From assembly GCA_963696495.1 (NCBI GenBank), contig CAVOKJ010000005.1, positions 236,243 through 300,242 of the forward strand: 64,000 bases of DNA, given 5' to 3'. Below are positions 1 through 7,504 of this stretch, one piece after another. The DNA comes from Bog-756 sp963696495 (lineage in GTDB: Bacteria; Actinomycetota; Acidimicrobiia; Acidimicrobiales; RAAP-2). A program made the position numbers and the translations under genes. Position 1 is the stretch's first letter, and the number at the start of each line of letters is the position of its first letter. The notes beneath the pieces are model-generated. The model saw nothing but the letters and a program-made list of their open reading frames with translations, did no database searches and had not been told where the DNA came from.

Positions 1-4
1 CGGC

Positions 5-412
5 ATGCTCACCCTTTCCCGACTGGTCCACGACCAGATGGTCGCCCACTGCCTCACCGGCCTTCCCGACGAGGCGTGCGGACTGCTCGGGGGGGATCCG
101 GGCACCGGGGAGGCGGTCACGTGCTACCCCACCCGGAACCTGGCGGCGTCGGCCAAGCTGTACACCGTCGACCCGAAGGAGCATCTGCGGGCCGACCGTG
201 ACGCCGAAGCCGCCGGGAACTCGATCATCGGGGTCTTCCACTCCCACACCCACACCGAGGCATACCCGTCGCCCACCGACGTCGCCCAGGCACCGGACCC
301 CACCTGGCACTACGTGCTCATCTCGCTGCGGGACATCCAACCCGTGGTCCGGAGCTACCGCATCGTCGACGGCAAGATCGCCGAGGAACCGGTCGTCCTC
401 CAGGCCCGTTAG
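5..412 (+). CDS. mec: Mec-type JAMM metalloprotease (CysO-cysteine hydrolase)
   Basis: JAB/MPN+ zinc protease of 135 residues. Visible motif: Glu23 in DEACGLLGG, then HSH at 79-81, Ser89 and Asp92 (H-x-H-x7-S-x2-D), so the metal site is complete. In Mycobacterium tuberculosis Mec releases cysteine from the CysO-Cys adduct. The next two genes are cysO and cysM, in the same order as Rv1334-Rv1336, which fixes the role. The ATG lies at the window edge, so an earlier start or upstream signals cannot be judged. Because the neighbouring CysO carries residues after its GlyGly, this enzyme may also mature CysO (inference). Confidence 0.9.
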   Translation: MLTLSRLVHDQMVAHCLTGLPDEACGLLGGDPGTGEAVTCYPTRNLAASAKLYTVDPKEHLRADRDAEAAGNSIIGVFHSHTHTEAYPSPTDVAQAPDPTWHYVLISLRDIQPVVRSYRIVDGKIAEEPVVLQAR

Positions 413-472
413 AATCCCAACCAAAGAAGTCGACTTTCAAGAACTCGATCCGTCGGACGAAGGAGACCCACC

Positions 473-778
473 GTGCCAGTCGTCGTCAACGTGCCCACGG
501 TTCTGCGGCCCCACGCCGGGGGCGCCAAGACACTCGCCGGCAACGGCTCGACCGTCGGTGAGGTGCTGACGGGGCTCATCACCGAGTACCCGGGGCTGTC
601 GGGCCAGGTCATCGACGACGACGGCTCCCTCCGCAGGTTCGTCAACGTGTACGTCAACGACGACGACGTCCGCTACCTCTCCGATCTGGACACCCCGGTC
701 AAGGACGCCGACGAGATCTCCATCCTCCCCGCCGTGGCCGGCGGGGCGACCGACGCCGTGGTGCCACCCCGGCCATGA
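473..778 (+). CDS. cysO: CysO, ubiquitin-like sulfur carrier with C-terminal extension
   Basis: ThiS/MoaD-fold sulfur carrier of 101 residues; matches the CysO pattern (VPTVLRPH near the N-terminus, RFVNVYVNDDDVR, ILPAVAGG). CysO normally ends at GlyGly, whose C-terminus becomes a thiocarboxylate used by CysM. Here GlyGly is residues 90-91 and ten more residues (ATDAVVPPRP) follow, so the carrier must be trimmed before it can be activated. GTG start with AAGGAG about 7 nt upstream. Its stop overlaps the cysM ATG (ATGA), which implies translational coupling. Confidence 0.9.
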   Translation: MPVVVNVPTVLRPHAGGAKTLAGNGSTVGEVLTGLITEYPGLSGQVIDDDGSLRRFVNVYVNDDDVRYLSDLDTPVKDADEISILPAVAGGATDAVVPPRP

Positions 779-1722
779 CGGCCCACGGCTCCGTGCTGGA
801 GCTGATCGGGAACACCCCGCTCGTGGACATCAGCGAGCTGAGCCCGAATCCTGATGTCAGCATCCTGATCAAGCTGGAGGGGCAGAACCCGGGCGGGTCG
901 GTGAAGGACCGGATCGCTCTCTCGATGATCGAGGAAGCGGAGAAGGACGGTCTGCTGAAGCCCGGCCAGACCTTGATCGAGCCCTCCTCGGGCAACACCG
1001 GAATCGGCATGGCGATGATCTGCCGGGTGAAGGGCTACCACCTGAAGGTGGTCCTCGCCACCAACGTCTCGGTCGAGCGGCGCCAGCTGCTCGAGGTGTG
1101 GGGTGCCGAGATCATCGAGTCCCCGGGCCCGGAAGGGTCGAACGGCTCCGTGCGCAGGGCGACGGCCCTGGCCGCCGAGCATCCCGATTGGGCGTTCCTC
1201 TACCAGTACGCCAACCCCGCCAACCCGAAGGCCCACTACGAGGGCACCGGCCCCGAGATCTGGCGCGACTGCCCCGAGGTGACCCACTTCGTGGCCGGTC
1301 TCGGCACCTCGGGGACCTTGCTCGGGGTGGGCCGCTATCTGAAGGAGCGGAACCCCGAGGTCCGGGTGCTGGCCGTGGAGCCGCCGGCCGGCGAGATCGT
1401 CGACGGGCTCCGGAACCTCGAGGACGGGTACATCCCTCCCATCTTCATCGAGAACGGTGGGGAGAAGCTCCTCGACGGGAAGCGAATCGTCCGACCCCGG
1501 GAGTCGATCGAGTGGACCCGCCGGCTCACCGATGTCGGCATCTTCGCCGGGATCTCCTCGGGTGCGGCCATGGCCGGCGCCGCCAAGACGGCCGCCGGGA
1601 TCGAGTCGGGCACCATCGTGGTGGTTGCGGCCGACGGGGGGTGGAAGTACCTCTCCACGGGGGCCTGGACCGACGACCTCGACGTGGTCGAGGAACGGGC
1701 CAAGCAGATCACCTACTTCTAG
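775..1722 (+). CDS. cysM: CysM, CysO-dependent cysteine synthase
   Basis: PLP-dependent fold-type II enzyme, 315 residues. Lys44 in GGSVKDR is the Schiff-base lysine; SSGNTG (71-76) binds the substrate carboxylate and GTSGT (177-181) the PLP phosphate. Arg213 in GLRNLEDG corresponds to the arginine that selects O-phosphoserine in M. tuberculosis CysM, so the likely reaction is O-phosphoserine plus CysO thiocarboxylate giving the CysO-Cys adduct. The ATG overlaps the cysO stop. A GC-rich hairpin starts on the stop codon. Confidence 0.93.
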   Translation: MTAHGSVLELIGNTPLVDISELSPNPDVSILIKLEGQNPGGSVKDRIALSMIEEAEKDGLLKPGQTLIEPSSGNTGIGMAMICRVKGYHLKVVLATNVSVERRQLLEVWGAEIIESPGPEGSNGSVRRATALAAEHPDWAFLYQYANPANPKAHYEGTGPEIWRDCPEVTHFVAGLGTSGTLLGVGRYLKERNPEVRVLAVEPPAGEIVDGLRNLEDGYIPPIFIENGGEKLLDGKRIVRPRESIEWTRRLTDVGIFAGISSGAAMAGAAKTAAGIESGTIVVVAADGGWKYLSTGAWTDDLDVVEERAKQITYF

Positions 1723-1752
1723 CCCCGGGGTCGCTGCCCTCCAGCCGGGGCT
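1721..1752 (+). terminator. Hairpin at cysM stop codon
   Basis: AGCCCCGG (1721-1728) and CCGGGGCT (1745-1752) form an 8-bp perfect stem around a 16-nt loop, beginning inside the cysM TAG. There is no U-tract, so it is a weak or Rho-assisted terminator at best. It separates the cysteine operon from the next gene, which has its own promoter. Confidence 0.45.
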
Positions 1753-1823
1753 GCGCTGGTGGCCTCCCCGGGGACTCCGAGCAGCGAGATCCGGCGGGAG
1801 CCGGTCCACCGGCCGGGGTCACC

Positions 1824-1829
1824 TAACCT
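1824..1829 (+). promoter_or_regulatory. Leaderless -10 element (TAACCT)
   Basis: TAACCT is followed by exactly 6 nt (GACCGG) and the GTG at 1836. The same geometry recurs at many genes in this window, so transcription probably starts at the GTG itself. Confidence 0.6.
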
Positions 1830-1835
1830 GACCGG

Positions 1836-2615
1836 GTGGCAGCACTGGCGGCCGGAGGCCGATCCGACGATGCCGACGGGGACGACCCGCCCGGGCAGTT
1901 GCGGCTCACCGTGCTCGGTTGTGACGGGAGCTGGCCGGGACCGGGTGGCGCGGGCAGCGGGTACCTGGTGGCCGCGGCGGGCACGACACTCCTGGTGGAT
2001 GCCGGGCCGGGCACGTTCGCCAATCTGCAGCGATGCATCGACCCGGCCACGATCGACGCCGTGGTCGTCTCCCACCACCATCCTGACCACTGGACGGACC
2101 TCTACGCCCTGGTGACCCATGCCCGGTTCGCCCTGGGGAGGGAGGGGATCCCGGTGTACGCGCCGGCCGGACTCGATGAACGGGCCGGGCTCACCGACGG
2201 AAGCACGGTCGCCTGGCACGAGGTGACCGACGGCTCGACCGTGGAGATCGGCGGCCTCGGCTGCCGCTTCCGCCGGACGGACCACAGCTTCGAGACCCTG
2301 GCGGTGCGCATCGACGGAGCCGGCCGGTCGCTGGGGTACTCTGCCGACACCGGCCCCGCCTGGGGGGTGGAGGAGCTCGGCACCGACCTCGACCTGGTCC
2401 TCTGCGAGGCCACCTACACCGTCGACCACGAAGGGACCGCCGGGCACATGAGTGGACGACAAGCGGGGGAACAGGCACGACGTTGCGGTGCCCAACGCCT
2501 GGTGCTCACCCATCGGTGGCCGACCGTCGATGCCTCGGCGGTGGCCGGCGAGGCCGAGTCAACGTTCGGCTCCACCGTGGAGCAGGCCTCAATCGGAAAG
2601 GAATTCGTACTGTGA
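1836..2615 (+). CDS. MBL-fold phosphodiesterase (Rv1339-like)
   Basis: Metallo-beta-lactamase fold hydrolase of 259 residues. The metal motif HxHxDH is at residues 80-85 (HHHPDH); a further His lies in the segment DHSFETL and Asp in YSADTGPAWG. Its position just before rph and rdgB matches Rv1339 of M. tuberculosis, reported as an atypical class II cyclic-nucleotide phosphodiesterase, so cAMP turnover is the best guess; RNase Z-like activity is the alternative. GTG start chosen because of the leaderless promoter at 1824. The stop overlaps the rph start codon (GTGA). Confidence 0.85.
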   Translation: MAALAAGGRSDDADGDDPPGQLRLTVLGCDGSWPGPGGAGSGYLVAAAGTTLLVDAGPGTFANLQRCIDPATIDAVVVSHHHPDHWTDLYALVTHARFALGREGIPVYAPAGLDERAGLTDGSTVAWHEVTDGSTVEIGGLGCRFRRTDHSFETLAVRIDGAGRSLGYSADTGPAWGVEELGTDLDLVLCEATYTVDHEGTAGHMSGRQAGEQARRCGAQRLVLTHRWPTVDASAVAGEAESTFGSTVEQASIGKEFVL

Positions 2616-3376
2616 GTGAGGGAACCATTGCCCGACGGAGCACGGGGAGGGCCGACGGACGGGGCACCGACGAGCTCCGGCACGCGTCGTTCGAGCGCGA
2701 TTTCACGGTGTTCGCCCCCGGCTCGGTGCTGGTCTCGATGGGGAGGACCCGGGTGCTGTGCACGGCGTCGATCGAGGAGCGTGTCCCGCCCTGGATGCGG
2801 GGGAGCGGCAAAGGGTGGGTCACCGCGGAGTACTCGTTGCTCCCCGGCTCCACCGGCGAGCGGGTGACCCGCGAGGCGGCCAAGGGCAAGCAGTCGGGAC
2901 GAACCCAGGAGATCCAGCGGTTGATCGGGCGCTCGCTCCGCTCGGTGTGCGACATGGTGGCCCTCGGTGAGGTGCAGGTCACCGTGGACTGCGACGTGAT
3001 CCAGGCGGACGGCGGCACCCGCACCGCGTCGGTGTGCGGAGGCTATGTGGCCCTCCACGACGCACTGACCCGGCTGGTGCAGAAGGGGAGCCTCCGGGCC
3101 AATCCGCTCACCGAGGCGGTGGCGGCGGTGTCGGTCGGGGTGGTGGACGGCGTGTGCATGTTGGACCTGCCCTACGAGGAGGACAGCCGGGCCGAGGTCG
3201 ACATGAACGTCGTGATGACTTCGTCGGGGCGGTTCATCGAGGTCCAGGGGACGGCCGAGGGCATGCCGTTCACCAAGGGTGAGCTCGACGAGATGTTGAG
3301 CCTGGCCGAGCACGGGATCGCCCAGCTCCTCGACCTCCAGGTCGAGACCCTGGCCGAGCCCCCCGCACCCCGCTGA
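2612..3376 (+). CDS. rph: Ribonuclease PH
   Basis: Phosphorolytic 3'-5' exoribonuclease that trims tRNA 3' ends, 254 residues, usual length. The N-terminal strand FERDFTVFAPGSVLVSMGRTRVLCTASIEE, the segment SGRTQEIQRLIGRSLR and the D-rich motif LDLPYEEDSRAEVDMNVV are characteristic. An in-frame extension exists upstream, but the GTG at 2612 overlaps the previous stop by 4 nt and starts where the family begins. Translationally coupled with the MBL gene and followed 11 nt later by rdgB. Confidence 0.95.
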   Translation: MSEGTIARRSTGRADGRGTDELRHASFERDFTVFAPGSVLVSMGRTRVLCTASIEERVPPWMRGSGKGWVTAEYSLLPGSTGERVTREAAKGKQSGRTQEIQRLIGRSLRSVCDMVALGEVQVTVDCDVIQADGGTRTASVCGGYVALHDALTRLVQKGSLRANPLTEAVAAVSVGVVDGVCMLDLPYEEDSRAEVDMNVVMTSSGRFIEVQGTAEGMPFTKGELDEMLSLAEHGIAQLLDLQVETLAEPPAPR

Positions 3377-3387
3377 CCGCCGACGTC

Positions 3388-3984
3388 ATGGAGTTGGTGG
3401 TGGCCAGCGCCAATCCCGACAAGTCGGCGGAGATCGTCGCCATCCTCGGCCAGGTACCGGGAGTGACCCTCGTACCCCGACCGCCCGGGGTCCCCGACGT
3501 CGAGGAGACGGGCGCCACGCTGGTGGACAACGCCCGTCTGAAGGCGGTGGCGCTGTCGGCGGCGACCGGCCTGCCGTCGGTGGCCGACGACACCGGCCTC
3601 GAGGTCGAGGCACTCGATGGGGCCCCCGGTGTCTACTCGGCCCGCTTCGCCGGCGAGCACGCCTCCTATGACGACAACGTCGGCAAGCTGCTCGACGAGC
3701 TGGCCAGGGTGGGAGCGGTCTCGCCCGACCGGCGCCGGGCCACCTTCCGGACCGTGGCGCTGGTGTCCTTCCCCGACGGCGGTGAGCACTGGGAGGACGG
3801 GGAGGTGACCGGTGTGATCACGATGGCGCCGAGGGGCGACGGTGGGTTCGGCTACGACCCGGTCTTCGCTCCCGACGGGTTCGACGGCCGCACGTTCGCG
3901 CAGATGACGCCGGAGGAGAAGCACAGCATCTCGCACCGGGGCCGGGCGTTCCGCGCCTTGGCCGCCCGTCTGGCCGCCACCTGA
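3388..3984 (+). CDS. rdgB: RdgB/HAM1 dITP/XTP pyrophosphatase
   Basis: House-cleaning nucleotide pyrophosphatase that hydrolyses dITP, ITP and XTP, 198 residues. Family hallmarks: ASANPDKSAEI at the N-terminus, VADDTGLEVEAL with the metal-binding DD pair, GVYSARFAGE, FGYDPVF and SISHRGRAF. ATG 11 nt after the rph stop, so the MBL-rph-rdgB set is probably one transcript. Ends 48 nt before the convergent DUF4388 gene. Confidence 0.96.
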   Translation: MELVVASANPDKSAEIVAILGQVPGVTLVPRPPGVPDVEETGATLVDNARLKAVALSAATGLPSVADDTGLEVEALDGAPGVYSARFAGEHASYDDNVGKLLDELARVGAVSPDRRRATFRTVALVSFPDGGEHWEDGEVTGVITMAPRGDGGFGYDPVFAPDGFDGRTFAQMTPEEKHSISHRGRAFRALAARLAAT

Positions 3985-3990
3985 GCCGAG

Positions 3991-4031
3991 CGCCCCGCCC
4001 GGGGGCGACCCGAGTCGGCGACCCGAGTCGG
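3991..4031. terminator. Convergent-gene hairpin plus 13-bp tandem repeat
   Basis: Between rdgB and the DUF4388 gene, CGCCCC (3991-3996) pairs with GGGGCG (4002-4007) over a 5-nt loop. It is followed by two exact 13-bp copies of CGACCCGAGTCGG (4006-4018 and 4019-4031), each itself palindromic. A likely bidirectional terminator, without a T-run. Confidence 0.45.
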
Positions 4032-4032
4032 G

Positions 4033-5082
4033 TCAGGCCACGCCGTGGTCGCCCGAGCTGTTGCCCGAGCTGTTGCCCGAGCCGCCGGTCTCGGCGCTGG
4101 CGCCGGCCGTGGCGGCGGCGGCCGTGGCGGCCCAGGGGTCACCGGCTATCGGTGGGGGCATGATGGCGACCTCGGCGAGACTGCCGAAGCGGTCCTCGGC
4201 GTTCACCGCCGGGTCGAGTCCGGGCGGCGGCGGCGGGGCGAGATCGTCCAGGCGCTCGTCGGTGTATCCGGGCGAGGGTGGGGTCGACAGCGAGGTGACC
4301 GGCGTCCGCTCGCCGTCGGCACCGAACGGCTCCCGGCCGTCGGGGGGCTCGGATTCCAGTGGCGGAGCCTCCAGTACGATGAGACCGGCCGACTGCAGCT
4401 CGTGCAGCGTCCGCAGGCCGACGATCTGGTCGCCGCCGATCTGTTCGATCACCGTCCGGACCGAATGTCCCGCCGTGCCGACGGTGGTGAGCACCCGCCA
4501 CTGATCGCTGCGGATCTGGACGTCCTGGCCGGGAGGGGTGGGGGAGAGGGCAACCACCGCCTCGAGTGGGACCACCTCTCGGAGGTCCCGCCACTCCTCG
4601 ACCTGGGGACGGACCTCGTCCAACACGGCGGCCACCGGCACGGCGGGCTGTCCGCTGGAGGAGGAGAGCCCTGCGGTGAAGTAGAACCAGCCCTCGGCCA
4701 CGCAGGCCAGCTCGAAGACCGCTTGGCCGATGGTCGATGCCGCGCCGACGTGGGCGTTGGAGAACTGACCGTCCTCGAGCCACAGCTTGCCGTCCACGGT
4801 GTCGCTGACCACTTGCAGCTCACCGGTCTGCCCGGTGGTGGCCAGCATCGAGAGCACATCCGACAGGGTGAACACCGACAGCGAGCCCACCAGCGACGCC
4901 GCCGGTGCCTCCTCGATCGGCTCCGTCGTCCTCAGGCCGGTGTCCTTCCCGCCCAGGGGGGCGTCGAACAGCGGTGCCAACGGCGCGTCCGGCGACTCGT
5001 CCGTCCCGACGGCCGCGCCACCGTCGGGGGTGTCGACGCTCTGATCCGCTGTCCCGTCGACCGTCACGCGTTGGTCATTCAT
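4033..5082 (-). CDS. DUF4388 domain protein
   Basis: 349 residues. Residues about 65-160 match DUF4388 (LVGSLSVFTLSDVLSMLATTGQTGELQV, then LWLEDGQFSNAHVG), a domain of unknown biochemical role often found in bacterial signalling proteins. A second winged-helix-like stretch follows (WRVLTTVGTAGHSVRTVIEQIGG), then a long acidic, proline-rich and Ala/Gly/Ser-rich tail that looks disordered. An in-frame start lies 36 nt upstream, but AGGAGG at 5090-5095 sits 7 nt before the ATG at 5082, which decides the start. No signal peptide or membrane segment; presumably cytosolic. Confidence 0.8.
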   Translation of the reverse strand: MNDQRVTVDGTADQSVDTPDGGAAVGTDESPDAPLAPLFDAPLGGKDTGLRTTEPIEEAPAASLVGSLSVFTLSDVLSMLATTGQTGELQVVSDTVDGKLWLEDGQFSNAHVGAASTIGQAVFELACVAEGWFYFTAGLSSSSGQPAVPVAAVLDEVRPQVEEWRDLREVVPLEAVVALSPTPPGQDVQIRSDQWRVLTTVGTAGHSVRTVIEQIGGDQIVGLRTLHELQSAGLIVLEAPPLESEPPDGREPFGADGERTPVTSLSTPPSPGYTDERLDDLAPPPPPGLDPAVNAEDRFGSLAEVAIMPPPIAGDPWAATAAAATAGASAETGGSGNSSGNSSGDHGVA

Positions 5083-5298
5083 TGGTGATCCTCCTGAGGA
5101 CCGGCGTCTCCTGGCCATGTTCCAAGTCCTTCATCTGCGACTCCCTTGAAAACAACATTAACCGCTAAGAGTGCACAACTCCACACTTAAAGTGGTTTTT
5201 TCCCTGCGGTGCCGGCTGGGTGGGGATCGGCGGGGCGACGCCAGGTACCCGTGGGGCCGTGCATCGTGCGCCCCGGACCGATGGGTCATGATCGGGGT
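5083..5298. promoter_or_regulatory. Divergent intergenic region with AT-rich core
   Basis: 216 bp between the divergent DUF4388 and enoyl-CoA hydratase genes. Positions 5147-5205 are strikingly AT-rich for this genome and must hold the DUF4388 promoter. On the minus strand a TAATGT-like -10 can be drawn, but no convincing -35. On the plus strand CATGAT at 5287-5292 sits 6 nt before the hydratase ATG. Confidence 0.4.
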
Positions 5299-6165
5299 AT
5301 GAGCGACAGACCGCCCCCGGTGCAGTTCTCCTCCTACGACGACTTCGAGCATCTCCGGTTCCAACGTCCGGGGCCGGGGGTGCTGCTCATCACGATCGAC
5401 CGCCCCGAGGTGCTCAACGCCGCCGACGAGCGGCTCCACCGCGAATTCTCCCAGGTGTGGCGGGTGGTGGATGCCGACGATTCGGTGGCGGTGTCCGTGA
5501 TCACCGGGGCCGGGAGGGCGTTTTCGGCGGGCGGGGACCTGGCCATGGTGGAGCGGATGACGCTCGACCATGCCGCCGTGGTCGAGCAGTGGCGCGACGC
5601 CGACGCCGTCGTCACCGAGCTGCTGGCGTCGGTCAAACCGGTCGTCGCCGCCATCAACGGGGTGGCGGTCGGAGCGGGTCTGGCCGTGGCCCTCCTGGCC
5701 GACGTGAGCATCATCGCCGAGTCGGCCCGGCTGTCGGACGGGCACGCCCGGCTGGGGGTGGCCGCCGGGGACCATGCGGCGGTCATCTGGCCGCTCCTGT
5801 GCGGCATGGCCAAGGCCAAGTACTACCTGATGACCGCCGAGTTCGTCACCGGCCCCGAGGCGGAGCGGATCGGGCTGGTCACCCGGTGCGTGCCGGATGG
5901 GGACGTCGTGCCCACGGCGCTCGAGGTGGCGGAGCGACTGGCGGCGGGAAGCCGCACTGCGGTCCAGTGGACCAAGCGGGTGCTCAACCAGTGGCTGGTG
6001 TCCGCCGCGCCGGTGTTCGGCGAGTCGCTCGCCCTCGAGATGATGGGGTTCCTCGGGCCGGACGCCAAAGAGGGTGTCGCCGCCATCCGCGACCGCCGAT
6101 CGCCTCGGTTCCCGTCGGCCGGGGCCTCGACGCCGGCGCCGCCGGGTGCCGAGGGGGAGTCCTGA
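5299..6165 (+). CDS. Enoyl-CoA hydratase/isomerase family protein
   Basis: Crotonase-fold protein of 288 residues, probably acting on an acyl-CoA in beta-oxidation or a related pathway; substrate unknown. The family core ITGAGRAFSAGGDL and AAINGVAVGAGLAVALLADVSI (oxyanion-hole loops) is clear. The stretch RLGVAAGDHAAVIWPLL, where crotonases carry catalytic acidic residues and GG, has Asp and His instead, so the reaction may differ from simple hydration. ATG 5299 chosen because of the CATGAT hexamer with 6-nt spacer; an in-frame extension of 30 residues upstream is low quality. Confidence 0.85.
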   Translation: MSDRPPPVQFSSYDDFEHLRFQRPGPGVLLITIDRPEVLNAADERLHREFSQVWRVVDADDSVAVSVITGAGRAFSAGGDLAMVERMTLDHAAVVEQWRDADAVVTELLASVKPVVAAINGVAVGAGLAVALLADVSIIAESARLSDGHARLGVAAGDHAAVIWPLLCGMAKAKYYLMTAEFVTGPEAERIGLVTRCVPDGDVVPTALEVAERLAAGSRTAVQWTKRVLNQWLVSAAPVFGESLALEMMGFLGPDAKEGVAAIRDRRSPRFPSAGASTPAPPGAEGES

Positions 6166-6205
6166 GTCCGGGTCGGGTCCAGGGGCCGCCAACGGCCTCG
6201 CCGCC

Positions 6206-6228
6206 CATCGGGGCGAGATGCCCCGATG
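6206..6228. terminator. Perfect 9-bp hairpin between convergent genes
   Basis: CATCGGGGC (6206-6214), loop GAGAT, GCCCCGATG (6220-6228). It lies between the hydratase stop and the L,D-transpeptidase stop, so it can serve both strands as a terminator. No T-run. Confidence 0.6.
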
Positions 6229-6230
6229 GA

Positions 6231-7415
6231 TCAGGCCGAGACGGTGACCAGTGTGCCGATCGGGGTCAGGGGGAAGACGACCGCCGCATTGGCCGGCGGC
6301 ATCTCGACACAGCCGTCACTCTGGGGGTAGCCGTAGCTGCCACGGACGAACCCGTGCAGCGCATCACCGCCGTTGAAGTAGCTGACCCACGGGATGCCCG
6401 GGTCCACGTACTTGGTGCCGTCCGGGTTGGTGCCCTTCATCGTCGTGACCTTGTAGCGGCTGTAGACGGGAAAGGTGCCCGGAGCCGTCGGGGCACCGGC
6501 CACGCCCGTGTTGGCCCGGGTGGAGTACACGGCCACGCCGTTGCTGTACACGGTGGCCGTCTCGGGGAGCGACTGGGACACGTAGACGTAGTTGTAGGGA
6601 CTCGGGTCCGAGGAGCCCGCCGCCGCCGCGCCGAGCAGCTGCTGCCACACCGCGGGGCCGGCCTCGCCGTCCGTGGTGAGGTTGTGCTGGGACTCGAAGG
6701 TCATCACCGCGCCCTTGGTGATCTGGTTGGCGGTGCCGACCGTCCACTGGCCGACCAGCGCCGCCGGCTCGCTCCCCTTCCAGCTGAACGAGCCCTCCTG
6801 GGCCTCGGCCGCCTCCTGGGGGGCGGTGAGGGGACCCGAGGGTGCGAAGCTGACCGGGAGGTAGCCGAGTTGGGCCAGCAGCTGCTGCAGTCGCAGCGTT
6901 GACCCGGCGGCCACGCTGAACTGGGCGGTCGTCGGCTGGGCGAGCGTCTTGCCGTCCGCTCCCGCCACTCCGCTGCCGCCCGCCGGGACGGTGACCGTCT
7001 CGGCGCTCGAGGGAACGAGCGGTGCGGTGGCGACGAAGGTGAAGGTGTCCGGCGTCTCCAACTGCCAGGAGCCGGCCACGGCCGGACTGAGGGAGGGGGT
7101 GGGGGAGTCGGCCTTCAGGGGGGCGGAGAATTGCACCGAGATGGTGGCATCGCTCGGGACCTCGGTGGTCCCGGCGGCCGGGGTGACCGACGTCACGCTG
7201 AGCGGAGCCGAGCGCGACGTGCTGCTCAGGTCGTGCCCGGTCGAGGACATCGGCGCCGCCGACGCCTTGTTGTCGTTGTTGTGGACAGCGATGGCGGCGA
7301 AGCCGACGCCGACCACGACGACGACCCCGGCGGTGATCGCGACGAGCCAGCCGCGTCCGCCCTTTGTACCCTGATTCGGCCGCGACGGCCTCGAATGTGC
7401 GTGCTGTCCAGGCAT
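6231..7415 (-). CDS. L,D-transpeptidase (YkuD) with Ig-like and peptidoglycan-binding regions
   Basis: 394 residues. One N-terminal membrane segment (residues about 23-45), then an Ig-like domain (VTPAAGTTEVPSDATISVQFSAPL), a peptidoglycan-binding-like region (LQQLLAQLGYLPVSF ... VMTFESQHNLTTDGEAG), then a C-terminal YkuD domain with HGFVRGSYGYPQSDGCVEM, where Cys369 is the nucleophile. It should make 3-3 cross-links or attach proteins to the wall, acting outside the membrane. AAGGAG lies 4 nt before the ATG. No transpeptidase partner is nearby. Confidence 0.92.
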   Translation of the reverse strand: MPGQHAHSRPSRPNQGTKGGRGWLVAITAGVVVVVGVGFAAIAVHNNDNKASAAPMSSTGHDLSSTSRSAPLSVTSVTPAAGTTEVPSDATISVQFSAPLKADSPTPSLSPAVAGSWQLETPDTFTFVATAPLVPSSAETVTVPAGGSGVAGADGKTLAQPTTAQFSVAAGSTLRLQQLLAQLGYLPVSFAPSGPLTAPQEAAEAQEGSFSWKGSEPAALVGQWTVGTANQITKGAVMTFESQHNLTTDGEAGPAVWQQLLGAAAAGSSDPSPYNYVYVSQSLPETATVYSNGVAVYSTRANTGVAGAPTAPGTFPVYSRYKVTTMKGTNPDGTKYVDPGIPWVSYFNGGDALHGFVRGSYGYPQSDGCVEMPPANAAVVFPLTPIGTLVTVSA

Positions 7416-7504
7416 GGGTCTCCTTCTAGGCGCATGAATCTACCAGTTCATCGCCTCATTTCGGCGCAGCCCGTGAAGGAGTGGGGCCGGACGGGGCCCT
7501 CCTG

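Noticed and set aside
5187..5210. Hairpin plus T-run as an intrinsic terminator
   Set aside because: The stem is only 4 bp and it sits between divergent genes, where a terminator is not expected.
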